Assembly (NCBI GenBank): GCA_016211105.1
Contig: JACQSX010000020.1
Location: 1 to 64,000 of the forward strand
DNA from: Acidobacteriota bacterium
Lineage (GTDB): Bacteria > Acidobacteriota > UBA6911 > JACQSX01
DNA length: 64,000 nucleotides
Direction of reading: 5' to 3'
Part shown: positions 17,293-25,427 of the stretch, one piece after another
Position numbering within the stretch: position 1 is the stretch's first letter
Layout of the letters: every line of letters starts with the position of its first letter
The notes under the pieces: model-generated
The model's database searches: none
The model's input: the letters and a program-made list of their open reading frames with translations, nothing else
What the model was told of the DNA's origin: nothing
Program-made: the position numbers and the translations under genes

Positions 17293-18420
17293 TCACTGGA
17301 AATCCACGCTCACCGCTTCCGAAGACGCGCTTTCGTTCCCTTTAAGATCCACGGCCGAAATTCGATAATAAAATACGCCCGCGTTGGGGGGCGTGTCGGA
17401 AAAACTGTTCACTACCACCGGCGTGCTGTTTACTTTCTGGAACGTTCCTTCGATGGCGCCACTACGATAAATATTGTACCCCTGTAAATCTATTTCCGAG
17501 TTCGGCTCCCACACCAATTCCACATGCCCCCCGGAGAACATCGCCGCGACCCCGGTGGGTATTACCGGTGGAAAAACATCCTTGGTGGTAACCGAGACGA
17601 GCTGAGACACGGGCCCGAAAGCCGGTGGTTCCTCTAAGGAACGAGCCTGCACGGCGTAGTAATAGATCTGTTCCGGGACAATGGCTGAGTCGCTGTAGTG
17701 GCGCTCGTCCCCTTCAATATCATCAAGCTTCGCCAGCGTCGAAATGCTGTCACCCCGAAATACTCGATAGCCAATCATGCGAGGCGGAACCGATCCGTCT
17801 ATGTTTTCAGGAGGCGCGCTCCATTCTAACAATACCGCGTGTTCCGTCACCCGAATGCTGCGCAGCACGGGGGCTGCTGCTGGAGCAATAGGAGCAATAA
17901 ATGCTATGTTAGAGAATTGGGAAGCGACCTTGTGAGCGCTGAAGAAGCGCAGTGCATAAACAAAGCTGCGCTGAAAAATCAAATTAGGATCGGCAAACGC
18001 TGCCACATCCTCAATCTGGTAACGGCCATCTTTGGCCCACTTTTCTAGATCCTCCAGCCGCAACTTTTCAATCACTTGCGCAGCCTGTTCCATTTGCCCG
18101 AAGGTCACCGATGTAGGCCGATCAGAACGGCCTAGCGTAAGGCGGTAGATCGCTACACTACGTAACTCCAGCGGCTGTCCATCAACGTATGTCGACGGCA
18201 GGGAAAAGTCCAGAATAATGTGATTTTCCCGCTGTTCCAATCGTAAATCGTGAATCGTAGAGGGAGGGGTCAGGTTGGGTGGCTGCGGGTCGGCAATCTT
18301 TGCGCAAGAAACAATCAACACCCATCCAAGAATATGCCAAGATCGCAAGTCGAAAATCGCAGGTCGAAAGTCACAGGTCAAAAGTCGGACAAATTCCCGC
18401 CAGCGAATCACAGGTGGCAA
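17293..18420 (-). CDS. fibronectin type III-repeat lipoprotein
   Basis: A 375-residue secreted protein with a lipobox-like signal LGWVLIVSC (cysteine at about residue 39) followed by a Pro-rich linker, then two to three fibronectin type III modules. Typical FN3 strands are APPENIDGSVPPRMIGYRVF, YYYAVQARSLEEP, VELVWEPNSEIDLQGYNIYR and FYYRISAVDLKGNES. It would be anchored in the outer or inner membrane and probably has a structural or binding role. The first ~25 codons come from a tract of near-identical units ('gacttgcgatttt', 'gacctgcgattttc') that resembles spacer DNA, so the true start may be a GTG or TTG just before the lipobox. No enzyme domain is seen. Confidence 0.8.
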   Translation of the reverse strand: MPPVIRWREFVRLLTCDFRPAIFDLRSWHILGWVLIVSCAKIADPQPPNLTPPSTIHDLRLEQRENHIILDFSLPSTYVDGQPLELRSVAIYRLTLGRSDRPTSVTFGQMEQAAQVIEKLRLEDLEKWAKDGRYQIEDVAAFADPNLIFQRSFVYALRFFSAHKVASQFSNIAFIAPIAPAAAPVLRSIRVTEHAVLLEWSAPPENIDGSVPPRMIGYRVFRGDSISTLAKLDDIEGDERHYSDSAIVPEQIYYYAVQARSLEEPPAFGPVSQLVSVTTKDVFPPVIPTGVAAMFSGGHVELVWEPNSEIDLQGYNIYRSGAIEGTFQKVNSTPVVVNSFSDTPPNAGVFYYRISAVDLKGNESASSEAVSVDFQ

Positions 18421-18557
18421 ATATGAAAGAGCAAACCAAACCTTTGAATATCGAGCTTTCCAATTTGAAGCTGAATTTTCCGCTATCCGCTCAACAGTCT
18501 CGATTCCGAATCGGCTGCCGGTGACTTGCCAATTTCCGCCTGCGATCTACGACCTTT

Positions 18558-19997
18558 TCAGAGAATATACTTGGAAAGATCTTGGTTCTTGACGATGTCA
18601 GCCAGCATCTTGTGTACGTAGGCGGCATCAATCACCTGATGTTTCTCCGTCAAATCGGGACCTTCAAAGGAAAGTTGGTCCAACAGCGCCTCCATGATCG
18701 TATGCAATCTGCGCGCGCCGATATTCTCGTTGGTTTCGTTTACTAGAGCCGCGTAATGGGCAATCTCTTTTATTGCGTCTTCAGTAAACTCTAGCTTGAC
18801 ACCTTCTGTCTCCATGAGCGCTGTGTACTGTTTGATCAGAGCGTTTCTCGGCTCCCTCAAAATGCGGATGAAGTCCCCCTCAGTCAGGCTCTTCAGTTCA
18901 ACGCGTATCGGAAACCGTCCCTGCAATTCCGGAATCAGGTCCGACGGTTTGCTCACGTGAAATGCCCCTGCCGCGATGAACAGAACGTGGTCTGTTCGGA
19001 CCATCCCGTATTTCGTACTGACCGTAGTGCCTTCCACAATCGGCAGGATATCCCGCTGTACGCCTTCACGACTCACATCGGGACCGTGACCCGACTCCCG
19101 GCCAGCAATCTTGTCAATTTCATCAAGGAAGATGATACCGGATTCCTCCACCCGCTCTAACGCTTCGCGAGCCGCTTGGTCCATATCAATCAGCTTGGAT
19201 TCTTCCTCTTGAATCAAGTATTCCAGCGCCTCCGAGACCTTCATTTGGCGCTTCTTCGTTCTATTTCCGAACAACCCAGGCAACATCTCCTTAACGTTGA
19301 TATCCATTTCTTCCACTCCGGAGCTGGTAATGATTTCAAAGGAGGGGAAGAACCTGGCGCGTACCTCCACCTCTACGATCCGGTCATCGAGTTTACCTTC
19401 AAGTAATTGCAAACGCAGTTTCTCGCGTGTCTTTCGAAAGCGTTCCCCTACTTCGTCATGTTCCGCGCCCGCCTGTTTTTCGGCAGTGGGAACTTGGATC
19501 GGCGGCAACAGTAAGTCCAAAACTCTTTCTTGCGCGGCCTTTTCTGCTTTCTCCTCCACCTCCATGGTTTTTTCCATGCGGACCATCTCCACGGCAATTT
19601 CGGCAAGATCGCGGATCATCGACTCGACATCGCGGCCCACGTAACCGACTTCCGTAAACTTGCTTGCTTCCACCTTCAGAAAGGGGGAGTCAGTCAATCT
19701 GGCTAAACGGCGGGCAATCTCGGTCTTTCCTACTCCGGTCGAACCAATCATGATGATGTTCTTAGGCGCCACCTCTTCGGCCATTTCTTCGTCTAATTTC
19801 TGGCGCCGTATGCGGTTGCGCAGTGCAATGGCCACAGCTCGCTTAGCTTCTTTTTGACCAACCACATATTTATCCAGTTCAGCAACGATTTGTCGCGGAG
19901 TCATCTCCTCAAGACTGACACGTGGCGCGCCTTCCTGCTGCGCTTCTTTCTCGTACACCTCTTTGTCCTGCACTTCGCCGGGAAGATAAATGGTCAT
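18558..19997 (-). CDS. hslU: ATP-dependent protease HslUV, ATPase/unfoldase subunit
   Basis: A 479-residue AAA+ unfoldase. It starts with the conserved [20 protein letters not shown] segment, has Walker A GSTGVGKT (85-92), an I-domain of about 130 residues between the Walker motifs, Walker B IIFLDEID (about 293-300) and ends in the sensor-2 region GARRLHT and the C-terminal DLSKYIL tail that activates HslV. HslU hexamers unfold substrates and feed them into the HslV core. It overlaps hslV by 4 bp, so both are co-translated. The first 25 residues before SLEEMTPRQ are a variable extension. Confidence 0.96.
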   Translation of the reverse strand: MTIYLPGEVQDKEVYEKEAQQEGAPRVSLEEMTPRQIVAELDKYVVGQKEAKRAVAIALRNRIRRQKLDEEMAEEVAPKNIIMIGSTGVGKTEIARRLARLTDSPFLKVEASKFTEVGYVGRDVESMIRDLAEIAVEMVRMEKTMEVEEKAEKAAQERVLDLLLPPIQVPTAEKQAGAEHDEVGERFRKTREKLRLQLLEGKLDDRIVEVEVRARFFPSFEIITSSGVEEMDINVKEMLPGLFGNRTKKRQMKVSEALEYLIQEEESKLIDMDQAAREALERVEESGIIFLDEIDKIAGRESGHGPDVSREGVQRDILPIVEGTTVSTKYGMVRTDHVLFIAAGAFHVSKPSDLIPELQGRFPIRVELKSLTEGDFIRILREPRNALIKQYTALMETEGVKLEFTEDAIKEIAHYAALVNETNENIGARRLHTIMEALLDQLSFEGPDLTEKHQVIDAAYVHKMLADIVKNQDLSKYIL

Positions 19998-20581
19998 GTC
20001 TGTTTTTCTTCTCTTGCGATCTCCAGTTCCTCTACCTGGATACGATCATTCGTGTAGATGCAAATCTCGCTGGCAATGCGCAACGCTTCCTCCGCAATTG
20101 CGCGCGCCCCTAAGCGGGTGTGCTTATTGAGGGCGCGGGCAGCGGAGAGCGCATAGGGCCCACCGGATCCTACCGCGATGATGCCATCGTCAGCCTCAAT
20201 CAGATCACCCGTACCAGAGATCAGAAACGAATTCTTCTCATCGGCCACGACCAATAGCGCCTCCAGGTGCCGCAGTGCCCGGTCCATTCGCCATTCCTTG
20301 GCAAGTTCAACTGCCGCCCGCGGTAGGTTTCCGTTAAACTGCTCTAATTTGGCTTCAAACCTGGAAAACAGAGACAAGGCATCTGCCGTGGAGCCTGCAA
20401 ACCCTGCAAGGACTTTGCCGTTGTAGAGACGGCGCAATTTTTTCGCGCTGTGCTTTATTACGGTCTTGCCTATCGAGACTTGACCGTCTCCCGCCAGCGC
20501 GACCGAGTCCGCCTTGCGGATCATGATGATCGTTGTTCCATGCATACGCTGCATCGACGCCCCATTCTGTGACAACGACAT
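19994..20581 (-). CDS. hslV: ATP-dependent protease HslUV, peptidase subunit
   Basis: An Ntn-hydrolase of the proteasome beta type. The GTTIIMIR segment contains the N-terminal threonine nucleophile, followed by [13 protein letters not shown] with the catalytic-site residues, and the rest shows the usual [20 protein letters not shown] and [19 protein letters not shown]. The frame starts at 20581, but codons 10 (20554) and 13 (20545) are closer to normal HslV starts; MHGTTI at 20545 matches related proteins best. It is the first gene of hslVU. The spacer upstream is shared with divergently transcribed truA. Confidence 0.95.
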   Translation of the reverse strand: MSLSQNGASMQRMHGTTIIMIRKADSVALAGDGQVSIGKTVIKHSAKKLRRLYNGKVLAGFAGSTADALSLFSRFEAKLEQFNGNLPRAAVELAKEWRMDRALRHLEALLVVADEKNSFLISGTGDLIEADDGIIAVGSGGPYALSAARALNKHTRLGARAIAEEALRIASEICIYTNDRIQVEELEIAREEKQT

Positions 20582-20845
20582 TCGTTTACAAACTTAAAAA
20601 TCTGAGTATAACATTCAAGCACGTGCTTCGCAGTGCCTTTCAGGTATCAGGGGCTGGATGCCGGGGTAGGAGGTAGCGGTTCGAATATCGGATTCTGAGG
20701 TAGTAGCGGCTCACTTCTTCGCTCGCCGTTTAAATGAAATCGTCACTCTCTCCTGGGATCCCAATGCGGTATCCGACATCGAACCTCCGACGCCCAACAC
20801 CCAGGACATGTGACTAGAAGAACTGGTATTCTTGCCGCTGTCAAC
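20582..20845. other. divergent hslV/truA spacer with degenerate tracts
   Basis: No gene is supported. The stretch carries 'ttcgaatatcggattctgaggtag'-like degenerate spacer repeats at 20680-20710 and 'atccgacatcgaacctccgacgcccaacacccag' near 20772-20808, the same type of DNA as that found inside truA. Promoters for hslV and truA should lie here, but no clear consensus is visible. Confidence 0.4.
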
Positions 20846-21769
20846 ATGCCACCACTTGAATGTTACAAACTGACCCTCGAATACGACGGGACGCGCTACC
20901 ACGGCTGGCAGAGTCAAACGAACACCCGCACAGTCCAGGACGCCGTGAGCGCTGCCGCGCGGGAGGTGCTAGGCGTCGAAGTCGAAGTCGGTGGGGCAGG
21001 GCGAACCGATGCTGGAGTCCACGCGCTGGCTCAAGTGGCCCATTTGAAGATCAAGGCTGCGCGCATCGGTCATCAAGTCCCAGGTATCGGGGCCGAAGTT
21101 AACCGCACGCTGGTCGCACAGATAAGATCTCCGAACCTAAGAGACGCAAGACCCGACACCCGACACCCGACGACTGACACGCGGTACCGGGACTCCCAAA
21201 GTCGCAACCCCAATCTCCTGCGAGACGAACTGAATAAGGCTCTGCCTTCTGACATCGCCGTATTAAGCATAGAAAGGGCTGCCAGAGATTTTCACGCCCG
21301 TCACCACGCCCTCCGCCGTTACTATCTTTACCAACTGGCAACCCGGAAGACTGCTTTTTCTAAGAGGTTTGTGTGGTGGGTTAAAGAGCCTTTCGATATT
21401 CTCGCAACACGGAAAGCGGTAGACATTTTGCCGGGGCGGCACGATTTTGCGGCATTCGGAGAAAAGGGGGGAGAGCGGAAATCTACCTTGGTCGAGGTTT
21501 ATGAGTGCTCCCTCGCGGTGGTGGGAGATTTGGTCTTGATTCGCATCGGAGCTTCCCATTTTCTTTGGAAGATGGTGCGCCGATTGGTAGGTTCCTTGGT
21601 GGAGATTGGCCGTGGCAACATCAATCTGGACGCTTTCGAACAGATGCTCTTGAAGAAACGCGGCAGTGCAGCGCCCTGGACTGCACCGGCGTCCGGATTG
21701 TTTCTGGAAAAAGTTATTTATTCTGAGAGAGAGCATCCAGGAAAGTTGCGTCCGGTGATGTGGGCATGA
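20846..21769 (+). CDS. truA: tRNA pseudouridine(38-40) synthase with an in-frame repeat-derived insertion
   Basis: TruA makes pseudouridine at positions 38-40 of the anticodon stem. I take the start at 20846 (MPPLECYKLTLEYDGTRYHG); an in-frame ATG at 20810 precedes it. The catalytic Asp is in GAGRTDAGVHA (D55 from this start). RRYYLYQL and HFLWKMVRRLVGSLVEIGRG are conserved. The protein is 307 residues, about 45 longer than usual. The extra residues lie between VAHLKIK and LRDELNKALPSDIAV and are encoded by 21090-21210, which contains 'acccgacacccgacacccgacg', identical in style to spacer DNA elsewhere in the window. The reading frame is preserved, so the gene is probably functional with an expanded loop. 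Confidence 0.93.
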   Translation: MPPLECYKLTLEYDGTRYHGWQSQTNTRTVQDAVSAAAREVLGVEVEVGGAGRTDAGVHALAQVAHLKIKAARIGHQVPGIGAEVNRTLVAQIRSPNLRDARPDTRHPTTDTRYRDSQSRNPNLLRDELNKALPSDIAVLSIERAARDFHARHHALRRYYLYQLATRKTAFSKRFVWWVKEPFDILATRKAVDILPGRHDFAAFGEKGGERKSTLVEVYECSLAVVGDLVLIRIGASHFLWKMVRRLVGSLVEIGRGNINLDAFEQMLLKKRGSAAPWTAPASGLFLEKVIYSEREHPGKLRPVMWA

Positions 21770-21900
21770 GTTGCTGGTGGCAAGCAACCGCCGGTTTTGT
21801 TGGTGAGTGGTCACTTGTCGGTTGTCAACGAAGACCGCTCCGGCGCCCCGAGGATCAAAAGCTGTGAAATAATTCATACCAAATCTCCTTGCGTAAGTTT

Positions 21901-21926
21901 AGTATTATAGCTATTCTTATAATACT
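21901..21926. promoter_or_regulatory. 26-bp palindrome, likely ArsR-family operator with embedded -10
   Basis: AGTATTATA (21901-21909) and TATAATACT (21918-21926) are perfect 9-bp inverted repeats with 8 bases between. The right arm contains TATAAT. It ends one base before the GGAG of the arsR ribosome binding site. ArsR/SmtB repressors bind such AT-rich palindromes at their own promoters, so autoregulation is the natural reading. Confidence 0.75.
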
Positions 21927-21936
21927 GGAGAATGCT

Positions 21937-22302
21937 ATGAGAAAACAGGCCTCCCACAGCGATATGGAGTTCGAGCTGTATCGATGTCACGCAGACATGT
22001 GCAAGGTGTTCTCTCATCCTACACGGTTGCAGATTCTGAACGTCTTGCGAGAGCAAGAGCTGGCTGTCTCTGACTTGGCTGAGCGGCTAGGCGTGGCGAT
22101 GGGCAACTTGTCGCAGCACCTGAACATGATGAAGCAGAGGCGGGTGTTGGTCTCGCGCAAGGAAGGAAACAACGTCTACTACCGGCTGGCCAATCGCAAG
22201 ATGCTGGAAGCGTTTGATCTAATCCGAGAAGTCCTGCTTGAACAGATGCAACGCGAAAGCATTCTTGTCCGGCACATGGAGCGAGCACAGACCCGACGGT
22301 AA
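21937..22302 (+). CDS. ArsR/SmtB-family transcriptional repressor
   Basis: A 121-residue winged-helix regulator. I choose the ATG at 21937 because GGAG sits six bases ahead. The helix-turn-helix is in LAVSDLAERLGVAMGNLSQHLNMM, followed by the wing RRVLVSRKEGNNVYYRL, with HPTRLQILNVLREQE before it. The classical metal site ELCVCDL is absent (here ELAVSDL), so it probably does not sense arsenic in the usual way. A Cys-containing stretch near the N-terminus (YRCHADMCKVF) could be a thiol or metal sensor. It leads a likely operon with a DsrE-family protein and a membrane protein, which suggests a sulfur or redox signal. Confidence 0.92.
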   Translation: MRKQASHSDMEFELYRCHADMCKVFSHPTRLQILNVLREQELAVSDLAERLGVAMGNLSQHLNMMKQRRVLVSRKEGNNVYYRLANRKMLEAFDLIREVLLEQMQRESILVRHMERAQTRR

Positions 22303-22338
22303 GCGGCGGGCGCCTCACTGGGAGTCAGGGAAGGAGAC

Positions 22339-22689
22339 ATGGAAAAGCTGACCATCGTTATCCAGGACGCGCCCTACGGCAGCGAGAGGGTTTACAATGC
22401 GCTCCGCTATGCCTCGGCCCTGCTTGCTCACCAAGTGGCTGTCAATATCTTCCTACTTGGCGACGGAGTCGGTGTCGCCAAGGGCAATCAGAAGACGCCT
22501 ACCGGCTATTACAATACTGCCAACATGCTCGGAGAATTGGTCGAGAAGGGTGTCAAGGTCAAGACCTGAGCGACCTGCTGTGCGGCCAGGGGACTTGGCC
22601 GAGAGGAACTCCTTGACGGGATCGAGATCGGCCATATGTCCGATCTCGCCCGTTGGACACGAGAGAGTGACTCCATTGTGACGTTTTAG
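22339..22689 (+). CDS. DsrE-family protein, candidate selenoprotein (in-frame TGA at codon 77)
   Basis: The frame starts with ATG after a strong AAGGAG site and reads MEKLTIVIQDAPYGSERVYN, a DsrE/DsrF/TusD-like fold with GDGV and MLGELVEKGVKVKT. Codon 77 is TGA (22567-22569). The same frame then continues ATCCAARGLGREELLDGIEI and GHMSDLARWTRESDSIVTF to a TAG at 22687. Family members usually read KxCGTCxxARG here, so the TGA replaces the first Cys of a CxxC pair. A hairpin with a GGGGACT loop follows at 22583-22601. Translation as Sec would give 116 residues, a normal DsrE length. The alternative is a recent nonsense mutation. DsrE proteins handle sulfur transfer or thiol chemistry; the exact role here is unknown. 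Confidence 0.75.
22583..22601 (+). promoter_or_regulatory. SECIS-like hairpin downstream of the in-frame TGA
   Basis: CGGCCA (22583-22588) pairs perfectly with TGGCCG (22596-22601) around the 7-nt loop GGGGACT. The stem begins 13 nt after the TGA and the first loop G is 20 nt after it. Known bacterial SECIS elements lie within the coding region just behind the UGA, with a short stem and guanines at the start of a small apical loop. The match is by geometry only. Confidence 0.6.
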
Positions 22690-22723
22690 GACACCAGGCC
22701 GGGCTAAACGGAGAGGGAGAACG

Positions 22724-23302
22724 ATGAATATGTATGACGCGATCAAGTTCCTACATGTCCTGACGGTTGTGTTTATGGCCGCTCCTCTGTACAACCTGAT
22801 TGTCGTCAACGAGCGGTTGCGCTTCGGTAGAGCGCCGTATGCGGTCGACCGGTACTTTGAAAACCTCATCAAGACGAACGCGGTACGTTGCTTTGCCTTT
22901 CAAGCAACTGCCTTCATCACTGGGATTCTGCTTGTCCTACTATCGGGACCGCTGAGTGTGCTCTTCACGAATCCCATTCTGCTGGCAAAATTCGTGTTGC
23001 TGTTGCTCCTGAGCGTTCTTCTCTCGTATGTTCACTTTGGGATTCAGCCGCGCATTGAAGCTTTGCTGGGACAGGTTGATGGACAGGAGATCCAACCCGG
23101 CATTGCCCAGCAGCTCATCCCCTGGCGATCGCGACGAAAAAAACTAGCCGGCTTCTGCCTCTTTTTCGTCATCAGTCTCGTCCTGGTGGGGCTGCAAGTC
23201 TACGCGCGCTTTGATCCGGTGCTGACAGTTGTGCTCCTCATATTGGCGGTGCTCTTCTCTTGGAGAGTGTACAAGACGAGCATTCCGTTTGGGTGGTTTT
23301 AA
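22724..23302 (+). CDS. integral membrane protein of the arsR-dsrE operon
   Basis: A 192-residue protein with five likely membrane helices (about 8-27, 55-78, 82-103, 141-160 and 164-180), starting with a conserved-looking KFLHVLTVVFMAAPLYNLIV. The helix-1 histidine and several hydrophobic helices recall small heme or quinone-linked membrane proteins (DUF2269-like), but I see no full heme motif. A GAGAGGGAG site precedes the ATG; Met3 is an alternative start. Only 34 bp separate it from the DsrE stop at TAG, so it is probably co-transcribed and may partner that protein at the membrane. Function unknown. Confidence 0.72.
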   Translation: MNMYDAIKFLHVLTVVFMAAPLYNLIVVNERLRFGRAPYAVDRYFENLIKTNAVRCFAFQATAFITGILLVLLSGPLSVLFTNPILLAKFVLLLLLSVLLSYVHFGIQPRIEALLGQVDGQEIQPGIAQQLIPWRSRRKKLAGFCLFFVISLVLVGLQVYARFDPVLTVVLLILAVLFSWRVYKTSIPFGWF

Positions 23303-23399
23303 GGCTGCCTGGCAATGACAAAGCTGGCTTATTTTTCGATCGGCCATCCCCGGCTAACATCAGGGATCCTCCCCAAAAGACCCAAAAGACATCGTCGGA

Positions 23400-23428
23400 T
23401 TGCCCCTGGAATGGAAACCATTTATAAT
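23400..23428 (+). promoter_or_regulatory. sigma-70-type promoter for the S55 protein gene
   Basis: TTGCCC (23400-23405), a 17-bp spacer and a perfect TATAAT (23423-23428) lie 55 bp before the ATG at 23483. The leader contains the small hairpin AGGGGGAGCTTCCCCT. Confidence 0.6.
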
Positions 23429-23482
23429 GGAGGCTAAAATTTCAGGGGGAGCTTCCCCTAATACAAGGGGTCATCGCTAAGC

Positions 23483-25276
23483 ATGAAGCGTTATTCCTTA
23501 CTTTTGACTGTGGTCTTATTGTGTCTGTCGGCTGCGATTTCGGCGTCGGACTTCTATCCTCTCGACCAGGTGAAACCGGGACAGAAGGGGGTTGGGAAGA
23601 CCGTCTTTGCCGGAAACCGTGTTGAGGAATTTCAGGTTGAGATCCTTGGGGTTTTGTACAATTCCGGACCCCACCAAAACCAGATTCTGGCCAAACTTTC
23701 TGGCGGGCCCATCGAACAGGCTGGAGTATTCCAAGGGATGAGTGGCAGCCCTGCCTATATCGACGGCAAGATTGTGGGAGCCATTGCCTACGCGATGCCG
23801 TTTTCCAAGGAAGCCATTGCAGGAATCACGCCAATCCAGGAAATTGTCAATATTTTTGAAGAAAAAGATACGAATCTCAAAGAACTCGAAAATCCTCGCC
23901 CTGTTCACCTCTCCTCTTTACTCAACCCGACACAGACACCAGTCGCCTGGTTCCGGAACGCCGGCCCTCAGTTGTTGGCGGCACAGCTCCCTTCCTCCTT
24001 GGTGCCGATTGCGACCCCACTCTCATTTTCTGGATTTCGCCCTGCGGCAATCGCTCAGTTTGCGCCTCAATTTCAGGCCATGGGATTTGCGCCCGTCATG
24101 GGGGGAGTGGGTGGCAGGGCGCCGGAGAGCGGGAAAGACGCAACATTGCAACCTGGCTCTACGCTGTCTGTTCAGCTAATCCGTGGCGACATGGATGTGA
24201 ATGCATCTGGAACAGTAACTTACGTCGATGGAGACCGGATTTACGCGTTTGGACACCCGTTTTTGGGAATTGGCTATACGGAGCTTCCCTTGAATGGCGC
24301 CGACGTGGTAGCGGTACTACCCAACTTGCAGATCAGCAGCAAGGTTTCGCAGACCACCGACTTTGTAGGTTCCATCGTGCAGGACAGAGCCACCGGCGTT
24401 ATGGGAATTGCGGGAAAGAAACCGCGTATGATCCCGGTCACGATCCGGCTGACCACAAGTCGCAACGAACGCAAGACATACAACTATGAAGTTGTAACCG
24501 ATCCATTCCTGACACCCTTCTTGATGAACTTTACCGTGTTCAACACCTTGATCAGTTCTGAACGCGGTATCGGCAATCAGACTTTGCAGTTGAAAACACA
24601 TATTGCGGTGAGGGATCAACCTGAGGTCAACATGGAGAACAGTGTGAGCGCTGCTGCCAACACGCCGGTTTTCGCTTCGGTCGCAGTTTCCGCCCCGGTT
24701 GACTTTCTCCTCAACAGTGGTTTTCGCGATATGGAGTTGAAGAAGGTGGATGTCGATATTGTAGCCGTTGAGGAGACACGGCAGGCGGTCCTAGACGGCG
24801 TGTGGCAAGATAAGACCCGAGTGCATCCAGGAGATGAAGTGGAGCTGACTATTTTCCTGAAGAAAGGGGACGGTGAGATTGTCTCGGAAAAGTATCCCGT
24901 CAAGATACCAGAGGACGTCGTTCCCGGTCCAATGTACATCATGGTGAGTGACGGCAGCACCTTAGCGCAGCGGGATGTCGAAGAAGACCCGGCTGTATTC
25001 GTTCCCAAGAATCTTGGTCAATTGATTCGAGCGATCAACAATCTCAAGAAGAATGACCGACTTTATATTCGCCTCTATCGCGATGAAGCAGGCGCCGTGA
25101 TTCGCGGCGAAGGTTTGCCCGGTCTTCCTCCGTCCGTTCTTTCAATCCTCAAGTCAGGAAAGACCTCAGGCGGGATTGACCCCCTTCGCAAAGCGGTCTA
25201 CAGAGAATACGAGCTTCCTCAACATGATTTCGTCTTGAGCGGCCAAAGGGTGGTTCGGGTCGACGTGATCGGCTGA
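23483..25276 (+). CDS. secreted SpoIVB/S55 peptidase-domain protein
   Basis: A 597-residue exported protein. It has a signal peptide (LLLTVVLLCLSAAISA, residues 6-21). The S55 signature follows: FQVEILGVLYN, then GVFQGMSGSPAYIDGKIVGA (81-100) with the candidate serine nucleophile in GMSGSP (S89), and later a conserved GHPFLGIG and ITPIQEI. SpoIVB in sporulators cleaves SpoIVFA to activate a sigma factor, but Acidobacteria carry this fold without sporulation, so the role is probably periplasmic signalling or quality control. The C-terminal ~200 residues look like beta-sandwich modules. It has its own promoter and is followed by another secreted protein gene on the same strand. Confidence 0.85.
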   Translation: MKRYSLLLTVVLLCLSAAISASDFYPLDQVKPGQKGVGKTVFAGNRVEEFQVEILGVLYNSGPHQNQILAKLSGGPIEQAGVFQGMSGSPAYIDGKIVGAIAYAMPFSKEAIAGITPIQEIVNIFEEKDTNLKELENPRPVHLSSLLNPTQTPVAWFRNAGPQLLAAQLPSSLVPIATPLSFSGFRPAAIAQFAPQFQAMGFAPVMGGVGGRAPESGKDATLQPGSTLSVQLIRGDMDVNASGTVTYVDGDRIYAFGHPFLGIGYTELPLNGADVVAVLPNLQISSKVSQTTDFVGSIVQDRATGVMGIAGKKPRMIPVTIRLTTSRNERKTYNYEVVTDPFLTPFLMNFTVFNTLISSERGIGNQTLQLKTHIAVRDQPEVNMENSVSAAANTPVFASVAVSAPVDFLLNSGFRDMELKKVDVDIVAVEETRQAVLDGVWQDKTRVHPGDEVELTIFLKKGDGEIVSEKYPVKIPEDVVPGPMYIMVSDGSTLAQRDVEEDPAVFVPKNLGQLIRAINNLKKNDRLYIRLYRDEAGAVIRGEGLPGLPPSVLSILKSGKTSGGIDPLRKAVYREYELPQHDFVLSGQRVVRVDVIG

Positions 25277-25427
25277 ACCGATTGCAGATTTCAGATATCT
25301 GAATCAGCTCAGGTTTTCGCGTTCCAGACTCGAGCAGGATTCCCGAACTCTTTACGGTAACTCGACGTATTCCACCAATCCGAATTCCGCAACTGAGTTA
25401 CACTTTTGCTTTTTACGGAGATTAGAC

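Noticed and set aside
22567-22569. TGA in the DsrE-family gene taken as an ordinary stop (76-residue protein)
   Set aside because: The frame continues in-family for 39 codons and the TGA replaces a conserved Cys. Kept as a candidate selenocysteine codon instead, with a nonsense mutation as the alternative.
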